Positions 5,702-11,400 of a DNA stretch of 11,400 nt are shown piece by piece. Every line of letters begins with the position of its first letter. Position 1 is the first letter of the stretch. The stretch is from Anaerolineales bacterium UBA6668 (GTDB taxonomy: Bacteria > Chloroflexota > Anaerolineae > Anaerolineales > UBA6668): the NCBI GenBank assembly GCA_002455215.1, contig DKKK01000118.1, positions 1 to 11,400 of the forward strand, written 5' to 3'. The notes under the pieces were generated by a model. It searched no databases, was not told the origin of the DNA, and was given only the letters and a program-made list of their open reading frames with translations. The translations under genes were made by a program, and so were the position numbers.

Positions 5702-7219
5702 CTAGGGTGCGGCTTCTTCAATCGAGATGTAGTTTTTGCCCGTAACCCCAGGATAAGTGATTAGCTGGTAGGCAGGATTGTCATGCACCAAAAATCCTTC
5801 ATAGGGACGGTCACCAGCAACCGGGTACCAGCCAGCAATGGTAAAGGGCAATATGCCGGGCGAAATGCCATCGGCGGGCAACCATTCACCATTATAACGC
5901 CGTGCCAAGTGAATGTGTGTGCCCGTACTTACACCGCCGTCACAACTTGGATTACCAATAAAATCCCCCCTACGCAAGAGCGTGTCATCTGCCGGAATGG
6001 TGCCGGTCTTTAGGTGTAAGTGCAATAAGACCCAGCCGGTACGCTCATCCCCGTCCCCATCCAAATCTAGCAACATATAGCCAATATCCGTGCGTGCCAC
6101 CACCCCATCTGCCATAGCGGTCACAGTTTCGTTATTGGGTAAACAACCACGCCCACTCGAAGGCGGGGCAAAGTCAATGGATGCCAAGGGACGCATCCCG
6201 CCCCAAGCAAAGTGTGGACCGCCAGTATAGACCCAGCGCCTGCCGGGTTCAAATGGTAACTGCAAAAGGGGTTGTTGCAAATTGCCCGGGATGAGCGTGG
6301 CTTCATAGCGGAAGGGGTCGCCAAACAAAGCGCGGTAGGTAGCGGCAAACCCCTGGGGGCTGATAGCAACCTGAAAAGCATCATCGGCGTACCACTGCGC
6401 AAACAAATATTGCAGAGCAACCGTTCCTGCATTTTGCCACGGGTCAATGCGCTCCACCCGCCCACTCTCCAACTCAATTTCGAGCAGACTACCCGCCCGC
6501 CAGCCATAATAGCCCGTGCTGAGCGTTTCTGCCACCCACACTGCTTGCTTTGCCAGTCCTTCGCGGTATTCTTCTTCGTAACCCATTGGGTAAATCTGCG
6601 CCAAATCGCCATTACCATCGCTGGTCAGTACCGCACTGCGATATTCGAGTAGCGCCAGCAAAAGGCGTGGATGCACCGAATAGGTTTGGCTAACAATTTC
6701 GAGCACCTCCCAACTTGGGCGCAAGTGCCCCTTGTACGATTCGCGCATTTTGGCAAGCCACCCATCATGGGTAGACACCGCTTGCTGTATGTTGAACCCG
6801 ACTGCAGTAGGACCATAAACAAACTCACTATCGGGAATCATCTTAAACGGCGTGCCATATAAGCTGGTGAAAGCGGCAGGAATGTGAATTGGCAAGCCTG
6901 GGGGCAGGGTGGTTTTCCAATCAGCAAGGAAAGGGTTGGCTTGCAAGATGGCATCTGCTGTGGTGTTAAAGTGTGCGGCAAGCGCATTGAGCGTGTCGCC
7001 GCTTTGAAGGGTGTACGGTAAGGGCGTGTTGAATGTCCAGCGCTCGCGCGTGGGCAATGGCGTTGCATCTGCAGATGGGAAACCATTTTCAGCGCCTTGC
7101 CCACTGGCATCGGCAACAGTTTCCGGTGTGGCTGTTGGGGCGAGATTGGGAGAAAGCGCAGTGCAGGCAGATAAAAATGCCAAGCCAACTAAAAACGAGA
7201 TGCACCGCAAAAAAGACAT
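5702..7219 (-). CDS. Lipoprotein with LysM domain and M23-family peptidase domain
   Basis: With the ATG at 7219 the protein has 505 residues. A short lipoprotein signal ends in the lipobox LSAC (C19), then a Pro/Thr/Ala linker. A LysM peptidoglycan-binding domain (about 69-113, YTLQSGDTLNALAAHFN) precedes a roughly 200-residue helical segment of unknown role. From about residue 325 there is a Gly-Gly-endopeptidase-like M23 domain with H336, D349 (SIDFAPP), HLH (400-402) and THIH (434-437). It is probably anchored outside the cytoplasm and acts on, or binds, peptidoglycan. In the usual M23 HxxxD motif the His is four residues before the Asp; here that place is Leu and the nearest His is 13 before. 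A DLDGDGDE calcium-loop-like stretch (385-392) and two cysteines (359, 426) lie in the domain. An in-frame ATG at 7243 would add eight residues; neither start has a Shine-Dalgarno sequence, and I chose the one with the compact signal peptide. Confidence 0.87.
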   Translation of the reverse strand: MSFLRCISFLVGLAFLSACTALSPNLAPTATPETVADASGQGAENGFPSADATPLPTRERWTFNTPLPYTLQSGDTLNALAAHFNTTADAILQANPFLADWKTTLPPGLPIHIPAAFTSLYGTPFKMIPDSEFVYGPTAVGFNIQQAVSTHDGWLAKMRESYKGHLRPSWEVLEIVSQTYSVHPRLLLALLEYRSAVLTSDGNGDLAQIYPMGYEEEYREGLAKQAVWVAETLSTGYYGWRAGSLLEIELESGRVERIDPWQNAGTVALQYLFAQWYADDAFQVAISPQGFAATYRALFGDPFRYEATLIPGNLQQPLLQLPFEPGRRWVYTGGPHFAWGGMRPLASIDFAPPSSGRGCLPNNETVTAMADGVVARTDIGYMLLDLDGDGDERTGWVLLHLHLKTGTIPADDTLLRRGDFIGNPSCDGGVSTGTHIHLARRYNGEWLPADGISPGILPFTIAGWYPVAGDRPYEGFLVHDNPAYQLITYPGVTGKNYISIEEAAP

Positions 7220-7270
7220 GCGGCAAGTATAACAGCGTGGCATGAATAAAAGATGAAAATGCTTCTTATC

Positions 7271-7348
7271 AATTTCTCAGAAATTGACTATTGACAACCT
7301 GATTTTTCGTGATAATATATGTTTAGTCAATAAATGACCGTTAGTCAT
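7271..7348. promoter_or_regulatory. Cluster of palindromic TTGAC/GTCAA sites around the ytxH promoter
   Basis: AATTTCT-C-AGAAATT (7271-7285) is a perfect palindrome. ATTGAC occurs at 7283-7288 and 7290-7295. ATTGACTA (7283-7290) is inverted as TAGTCAAT (7324-7331), with TTAGTCAT at 7341-7348. The arms flank the -35/-10 region of the plus-strand gene and fall in the spacer shared with the divergent lipoprotein gene. Binding by a regulator is inferred. Confidence 0.45.
7291..7318 (+). promoter_or_regulatory. Sigma-70-type promoter of the YtxH-family gene
   Basis: TTGACA (7291-7296) is a perfect -35 box. TAATAT (7313-7318) follows after 16 bases and is preceded by TGA, an extended -10. The start codon is 84 bases downstream of the -10 box, leaving a short leader. 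Confidence 0.7.
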
Positions 7349-7389
7349 AAATTGATAACGAAGTCATCTAAAAAAACAGAAAAAATTCT

Positions 7390-7395
7390 AGGAGA
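7390..7395 (+). promoter_or_regulatory. Ribosome-binding site deciding the start of the YtxH-family gene
   Basis: AGGAGA lies seven bases before ATG 7403. An earlier in-frame ATG at 7334 lies close behind the -10 box and has no such site, so the short form is chosen. Confidence 0.85.
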
Positions 7396-7402
7396 AATTA
7401 AA

Positions 7403-7774
7403 ATGAAAAACGTATTATCTTTCGTAGGTGGCACTGTTTTCGGTGCATTGATTGGTGGTGGTGTAGCATTATTCTTGGCTCCCAAGACCGGTAAGGAATT
7501 GCGCCAAGAAGTCAAAGCCAAGTATGACGAGACTTCTGTGAAGTTTGCCGAACAAGCCAAGGAAGCTCGCCATCAATTGGAAGCCAAGACTGCGGATGTT
7601 CGCACCCAACTCGAAACCAAGACCGCCGAAACCCGCACCCAACTCGAAGCCAAGTCCGCCGATGCCCGTACTGCCTTCATTGAAAAGCGTGATGTTATTG
7701 TTGAACGCATCAAGACTTTGCGTGCCCCCAAGAAAGCCGAATTGAACGGCGTTGTGGAAGTCGTTGAGGGCTAA
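7403..7774 (+). CDS. YtxH-family membrane-associated protein with 11-residue repeats
   Basis: The 123-residue protein begins with a glycine-rich hydrophobic helix (about 5-26, VGGTVFGALIGGGVALFLAP) followed by KTGKELRQEVK (28-38), the pattern of the YtxH-like (DUF) family of small membrane-linked stress proteins. The rest is a charged alpha-helix. Three tandem 11-residue units stand out at 58-68, 69-79 and 80-90 (QLEAKTADVRT, QLETKTAETRT, QLEAKSADART), with a looser one before them (47-57). An 11-residue period is typical of amphipathic helices lying on a membrane or another protein. It is the only plus-strand gene here, has its own promoter and a strong terminator, and is divergent from the lipoprotein gene. 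YtxH relatives are often stress-induced; a cell-envelope role is inferred only. Confidence 0.9.
   Translation: MKNVLSFVGGTVFGALIGGGVALFLAPKTGKELRQEVKAKYDETSVKFAEQAKEARHQLEAKTADVRTQLETKTAETRTQLEAKSADARTAFIEKRDVIVERIKTLRAPKKAELNGVVEVVEG
7574..7672 (+). repeat. Three tandem 33-bp repeats inside the YtxH-family gene
   Basis: Each unit encodes one 11-residue block, CAAYTSGAAR-CCAAG style, with small third-position differences. They could expand or contract by slippage, changing helix length. Confidence 0.7.
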
Positions 7775-7794
7775 TTTTTTTCTAAATTTACCGC

Positions 7795-7831
7795 AAACAA
7801 AAAGCCCACTATCTGAGTGGGCTTTTTGTTT
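7795..7831 (+). terminator. Strong intrinsic terminator after the YtxH-family gene
   Basis: A perfect 16-bp stem (7795-7810 with 7816-7831; core AGCCCACT/AGTGGGCT) has a 5-base loop and is followed on the plus strand by T-rich sequence (TTTATTT). The AAA-flanked stem also works from the other strand, so it can stop both the YtxH gene and the convergent femAB-side transcript. Confidence 0.9.
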
Positions 7832-7850
7832 TATTTGGCATACTGATATT

Positions 7851-7926
7851 TATATTCGGCGCGGGATGGAGATAGCATGGAACGCAGTTGCTTTTTTTGT
7901 AACGCTTGCGTCCCCCTGAATCCATA
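7851..7926 (+). repeat. Degenerate MITE-like copy E, left end preserved
   Basis: TATATTCGGCGCGGG (7851-7865) matches the terminal consensus, and GCTTTTTTT (7890-7898) lies in the place of the core. A matching right end is not clear. It contains an ACGCA/TGCGT hairpin (7882-7886 with 7907-7911). The right boundary is a guess. Confidence 0.4.
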
Positions 7927-7945
7927 AGATGATTCTTATTTAGAG

Positions 7946-8018
7946 TGGCGGGCAAAACGGCAGTGATAGCCAACCCGCCAGCCGGGCTATAGTGGCTGTA
8001 GTCGCTAGCCGCTATAGC
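7946..8018 (-). other. Two tandem hairpins at the 3' end of the gyrA-femAB unit
   Basis: TGGCGGG (7946-7952) pairs with CCCGCCA (7974-7980). GCTATAGTGGCT (7986/7987-7997) pairs with AGCCGCTATAGC (8007-8018) with one mismatch. The second overlaps the stop of the FemAB-type gene. Neither has a T-tract on the minus strand, so they may protect the 3' end or be Rho-linked instead of acting as intrinsic terminators. Confidence 0.4.
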
Positions 8019-9028
8019 TTGCCAAAACGCAATGCCAAGCGGTACAACCACGGATTTAAAACCAGGTCAAACGCGCCCACCGTGCGTTGGATTTGCCCGC
8101 CAAAACCGCGCTTAAAGCGATACACCTGCCATAAGCCGTCCTGCCGATTCTCAAACTCCGCTTCCAAGACTGCCTCCGGCTCATCGGGAATGCCATACAA
8201 ATCATAGGTTGCACAACCGTGCCGTTGCCCCCATTCAACTGCCGCCCACTGTACGGCATAGGTTGGCATTCGATTGCGTTCTTCATCCGAAGATGCGCCG
8301 TACAAATAATAGGCGCGACTTCCCAAGGCAAATGCCATGATTGCCGCCAACGGCTTGCCAGCAAATTCTGCCAATAGCAAATCGGCTTGCCCCAATGGCT
8401 GAAAAATTTCATATGCTCGTTGGTAGTAGTCAGTGTTATGCAAGGCAAAGGCATCGCGTTTGCCGGTTTGTACCATCAGATTAAAGAACGCTGGTAAATC
8501 CTTGTCTGTACCAATGCGGGTAGTAATCTCTTTTTTTTGGCTTAGGCGAATGTTGTAGCGTGTTTTTTGCTTCATTGCCGCCAAAATTTGCTCACTTGTG
8601 CCGGAAATGTCCAACGTGATGGTTTGGCGTGGCTGGATGGTGCGGGTGTTGGACTGCAAGCCATACTGTGCAAGCAGGGTACGGTTTTCGGCGCTTTCTG
8701 CTAGGTCGGGTTCAATCTTTAAGAAGATTGCCCGTCCAGATTTGGCAACTTCCACACATTGCGCCAATAAATAACTCGTTAGCTCGGCATTGTGCCAATC
8801 GGTGATAGGACCTTTGGGGATATAGGCAATGGTGGCAAGGTTAAAAGGCAGGTGACGGAACAAAATTTGTGCCCCTGCCTGAATCGTGCCTTGCTTACGC
8901 ACCACCACTCGCGCCGCTGACCAGCCAAACTCCCCCTTTAGCCTTGCCCAAGCACTACTTTGCAGAAGATGTGCCTGGGGGTGGGTGGCAAGCCAGTCAT
9001 CCCACTCGCTAGTGGTCAAATCGCTCAT
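8012..9028 (-). CDS. FemAB/FemX-type peptidoglycan bridge aminoacyltransferase
   Basis: This 338-residue protein has the tandem-GNAT FemABX layout. FemABX enzymes transfer an amino acid from aminoacyl-tRNA onto the stem peptide of lipid II or peptidoglycan. Visible signatures are [14 protein letters not shown] (23-36), the basic [12 protein letters not shown] hinge (155-166), LYGASS (242-247), the [13 protein letters not shown] helix (255-267), YDLYGIPDE (275-283) and KRGFGGQIQ (306-314). No signal peptide or membrane segment is seen, so it acts on the cytosolic face. Which amino acid it adds is unknown. The ATG overlaps the gyrA stop in an ATGA, with no ribosome-binding site of its own, so expression is probably coupled to gyrA. 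Two hairpins follow. Alternative: a FemAB-like protein acting on another lipid-linked substrate. Confidence 0.88.
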   Translation of the reverse strand: MSDLTTSEWDDWLATHPQAHLLQSSAWARLKGEFGWSAARVVVRKQGTIQAGAQILFRHLPFNLATIAYIPKGPITDWHNAELTSYLLAQCVEVAKSGRAIFLKIEPDLAESAENRTLLAQYGLQSNTRTIQPRQTITLDISGTSEQILAAMKQKTRYNIRLSQKKEITTRIGTDKDLPAFFNLMVQTGKRDAFALHNTDYYQRAYEIFQPLGQADLLLAEFAGKPLAAIMAFALGSRAYYLYGASSDEERNRMPTYAVQWAAVEWGQRHGCATYDLYGIPDEPEAVLEAEFENRQDGLWQVYRFKRGFGGQIQRTVGAFDLVLNPWLYRLALRFGKL

Positions 9029-11400
9029 ACGGGAGCGGCTTCGCCGGCGTCTGTGCCGCGCATATCCGCTTCGCTAAAGAGTGCGACTGCGGCAACAAAA
9101 TCCCCATCACGTGGGGTCATCAGCCGACTGCCCTTTGTACTGCGCCCCAATTCCGGAATTTGCGAAACTTTGGTGCGCAAGGCTTGCCCACGATTGGACA
9201 AAATGGTGATGTCATCGCCCATTTCCACAGCATTTACAGCCACAATCAAGCCGGTTTCTGCCAGATTTTTCTTGGCAATGGTGGCAATTCCGGCTGTGCC
9301 ACGCCCTTTGGGGGCATATTCGTCCATTTGCGTGCGTTTGCCAAAGCCATTGGCGGTTACCACAAGCAGTTGTGCATTTGGGCGCACCGGTACGACACCC
9401 GTGATGAAATCGCCACCATCTAGGTTCATAGCAATCACCCCTTGTGCGCTACGCCCCATAGCACGCACCAATTCAGTGCTGTAGCGTAGTGCCTGCCCCT
9501 GCTCGGTGACAATGATAATTTCTTGTCGGGCTTTGGTGTGTAGCACCCAGCCCAAAATATCATCTTCTTTTAGTGAAATCGCTATTAAGCCACTATTACG
9601 TACACTTTCAAACTCATTTAAGGACACCCGCTTAATCACCCCTTCGCGCGTGACCATAGTGCAGAAATCATTTTCGCCAAATTCGCCAACTGGCAAAATG
9701 GCTGTGACACGTTCACCTGCTTCTAGCTGGATAATATTTTGGATGGAAATGCCCTTGTCGGTGCGGCTGGCTTCGGGGATTTCGTACGCCTTTTGTGAGT
9801 ACACTTTGCCTTTGTCGGTGAAGAACAGCAACGTTTGAAGCGACCCGGCGCTCAGCATGTGCAGTACTTCATCTTCGTCGCGCAAGTTTTGCCCAATCAC
9901 GCCCTTGCCACCCCGCCCTTGTGCGCGGAAGGTGTTTGGCGGCATGCGTTTGATATAGCCACGCTGGGTTAGTGAGACTAAGTTAATTTGGTCGGCAATT
10001 AAGTCTTCGACATCCAATTCCGAACTGGCATCCAGTGAGATACGGGTACGGCGGTTATCGCCAAAAGTTTCACTTAATTGGCGTAAATCGTCCTTGATTA
10101 AGGCGAGCATTTTCACTTCATGCGCCAGCAAATCTTCCAAATAAGTGATACGCATCATCACTTCTTGGTACTCTTGTTCGATTTTTAGCCGTTCCAAAGC
10201 CGCCAATCGGCGCAATTGTAAGTCTAAAATTGCTTGTGCTTGAATTTCGCTTAGTTTGAAGGCTTCCATCAGGCGCGTGCGAGCCACGTCAGCGCTCTCG
10301 CTTTCACGGATAATGCGAATGACCGCGTCAATGTTGGCAACTGCAATGAGTAGCCCTTCCAAAATGTGAGCACGTGCTTGCGCCTTGCGTAGCTCAAATT
10401 CTGAACGCCGTCGAATCACGTCCAAGCGGTGTTGGATGTAAATTTGTAAAGCGCGACGGAGACTGAGCAAGCGTGGTTCACCATTCACAAGCGCCAAAAC
10501 TTGACTGCTAAACGTACTTTGCAAGGCAGTGTGCTTGTACAATTGGTTGAGTACTTTCTTAGGCTGGCTATTGCGCTTCAGTTCAATCACAATCCGCATT
10601 CCATTGCGGTCTGACTCGTCGCGCATATCGCTAATGGCATCAATCTTTCCTTCACGCACCAAATCGGCAATGCGTTCAACTAAGTTGGATTTGTTAACTT
10701 GGTAAGGGATTTCGGTGATGATAATGCGAGCACGATTGCTGGTATCGTCAATGGTGGCAATTCCGCGTACCACAATCCTGCCGCGCCCACCTGCATACGA
10801 GTGCTTGATGCCTTCGGTTCCCATGATCATGCCGCCCGTAGGGAAGTCGGGACCTTGAATGAAAGCCATCAACTCATCCACGGTCGCTTCATCGGGGGCG
10901 GAGTCACCTTCACTGGTTGGCAGACCCTCCAGATTGGCAACTATTTCTGCGGCTTCACGATTTGCCAACAATGCTTGGGTGACGCGTGCCGCTTGGTTTG
11001 GTTGAATGCCAAATTGTTCAGCTAGGATGGATGGGCTGAGTTTTCCGTGCTCATTGACTATTTTCACAATTTCGCTACGGTCAATTAAATAGCAAATTGC
11101 GTTGGCTAGTTCACGTAAGTTGTGTGGGGGAACATTGGTTGCCATCCCCACTGCGATACCGCTGGTGCCATTGAGTAATAGGTTTGGCACGCGGGCAGGC
11201 AGTACATCCGGCTCTTGCTGGCTTCCATCAAAATTATCGTGCCACTCTACGGTATCTTTCTCAATATCAGCCAGCAGTTCTTCGGCGAGTTTTGCCAGAC
11301 GAGCTTCGGTGTAACGCATTGCCGCAGGTGGGTCGCCGTCAATCGAACCAAAGTTGCCCTGACCATCTACTAACATATAGCGCATGGAAAAATCTTGCGC
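9025..11400 (-). CDS. gyrA: DNA gyrase subunit A (5' end outside the window)
   Basis: This is the breakage-reunion subunit of gyrase; the reading frame is open to the right edge, so roughly the first 100 residues, including the usual quinolone-resistance positions, are missing. From the edge it reads [19 protein letters not shown] and [10 protein letters not shown]; the catalytic tyrosine codon is at 11311-11313. [15 protein letters not shown] follows. GPDFPTGG (178-185, counting from M at 11385) is preceded by about 60 residues more than in standard GyrA. The C-terminal pinwheel shows six blade repeats (starts near 474, 525, 580, 629, 679, 731) and the GyrA box QGRGGKG (489-495), which separates it from ParC. 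The acidic tail is short. It ends in ATGA with the FemAB-type gene. Confidence 0.95.
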   Translation of the reverse strand, partial: AQDFSMRYMLVDGQGNFGSIDGDPPAAMRYTEARLAKLAEELLADIEKDTVEWHDNFDGSQQEPDVLPARVPNLLLNGTSGIAVGMATNVPPHNLRELANAICYLIDRSEIVKIVNEHGKLSPSILAEQFGIQPNQAARVTQALLANREAAEIVANLEGLPTSEGDSAPDEATVDELMAFIQGPDFPTGGMIMGTEGIKHSYAGGRGRIVVRGIATIDDTSNRARIIITEIPYQVNKSNLVERIADLVREGKIDAISDMRDESDRNGMRIVIELKRNSQPKKVLNQLYKHTALQSTFSSQVLALVNGEPRLLSLRRALQIYIQHRLDVIRRRSEFELRKAQARAHILEGLLIAVANIDAVIRIIRESESADVARTRLMEAFKLSEIQAQAILDLQLRRLAALERLKIEQEYQEVMMRITYLEDLLAHEVKMLALIKDDLRQLSETFGDNRRTRISLDASSELDVEDLIADQINLVSLTQRGYIKRMPPNTFRAQGRGGKGVIGQNLRDEDEVLHMLSAGSLQTLLFFTDKGKVYSQKAYEIPEASRTDKGISIQNIIQLEAGERVTAILPVGEFGENDFCTMVTREGVIKRVSLNEFESVRNSGLIAISLKEDDILGWVLHTKARQEIIIVTEQGQALRYSTELVRAMGRSAQGVIAMNLDGGDFITGVVPVRPNAQLLVVTANGFGKRTQMDEYAPKGRGTAGIATIAKKNLAETGLIVAVNAVEMGDDITILSNRGQALRTKVSQIPELGRSTKGSRLMTPRDGDFVAAVALFSEADMRGTDAGEAAPV
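9901..9921 (-). other. GyrA-box codons
   Basis: QGRGGKG is encoded here; the consensus is QRRGGKG. This motif is needed for DNA wrapping and identifies the gene as gyrA instead of parC. Confidence 0.85.
10885..11076 (-). other. Insertion of about 60 residues within GyrA
   Basis: Between CYLIDRSE and [13 protein letters not shown] there are about 60 residues not expected in standard GyrA, where this linker is some 10-15 residues. They include a helix-turn-helix-like [16 protein letters not shown] segment and an acidic, low-complexity [14 protein letters not shown] stretch. The frame stays open and both sides are normal, so it is an insertion and not a frameshift. Confidence 0.7.

Noticed and set aside
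7334..7402. Upstream ATG at 7334 as start of the YtxH-family protein
   Set aside because: It lies about 15 bases behind the -10 box, has no ribosome-binding site, and the extra residues do not look like the family.
4188..7926. CRISPR array
   Set aside because: Repeats are inverted, irregularly spaced and diverged; there are no regular unique spacers and no cas genes.
7809..8051. 80-residue minus-strand open frame between the YtxH and FemAB-type genes
   Set aside because: It overlaps the terminator, repeat copy E and the 3' end of the FemAB-type gene in another frame; no domain is seen.
8960..9484. 174-residue plus-strand open frame opposite gyrA
   Set aside because: It is a shadow of gyrA and femAB-type codons; it matches no known protein.
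9025..11400. Identification as parC (topoisomerase IV)
   Set aside because: The GyrA box QGRGGKG and a full six-bladed C-terminal domain are present.

Overview
The window looks like a chromosomal segment of a free-living bacterium with moderate GC, most probably a member of the Chloroflexota (Anaerolineae-like). That assignment is an inference from the general look of GyrA, the FemAB-type transferase, the LysM/M23 lipoprotein and the Wzm/Wzt pair; no rRNA or tRNA is present to confirm it. All protein genes but one lie on the minus strand, so the window is transcribed mainly from right to left.

Right side (11400 to 8012, minus): the 3' part of gyrA, with the catalytic tyrosine and the complete C-terminal beta-pinwheel, overlaps by ATGA a FemAB-type aminoacyltransferase gene that probably acts in cell-wall peptide cross-bridge formation. 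Two hairpins lie at the end of this unit. Middle (7774 to 4654): a small plus-strand YtxH-family protein with 11-residue amphipathic repeats has a clear promoter, Shine-Dalgarno sequence and terminator. Divergent from it is a LysM plus M23-peptidase lipoprotein, and further on a CBS-CBS-ACT regulatory protein. Left side (4154 to 16, minus): a compact operon encodes an ABC-2 polysaccharide exporter permease (Wzm-like), its ATPase with a C-terminal substrate-recognition domain (Wzt-like), a PqqD-like RRE protein with an unusual C-terminal tail, an HPr-kinase-like P-loop protein and a family 2 glycosyltransferase. The operon runs off the left side of the window.

Two things stand out. First, the long intergenic spaces between 4.15 and 7.93 kb are largely filled by short (about 58 to 97 bp) repeats bounded by imperfect terminal inverted repeats of consensus TATATTCGACACRGG. 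At least four copies are clear or fairly clear and several more are degraded; no typical transposase is visible. One copy covers the 5' end of the exporter operon, including its possible upstream GTG start. Second, the PqqD-like protein carries in its own C-terminus a YxxPxLxxxG motif like the one RRE domains bind in lasso-peptide leaders, and sits next to an HPr-kinase-like protein. This suggests a peptide-modification module built into a polysaccharide export operon. No separate precursor peptide is seen in the window.
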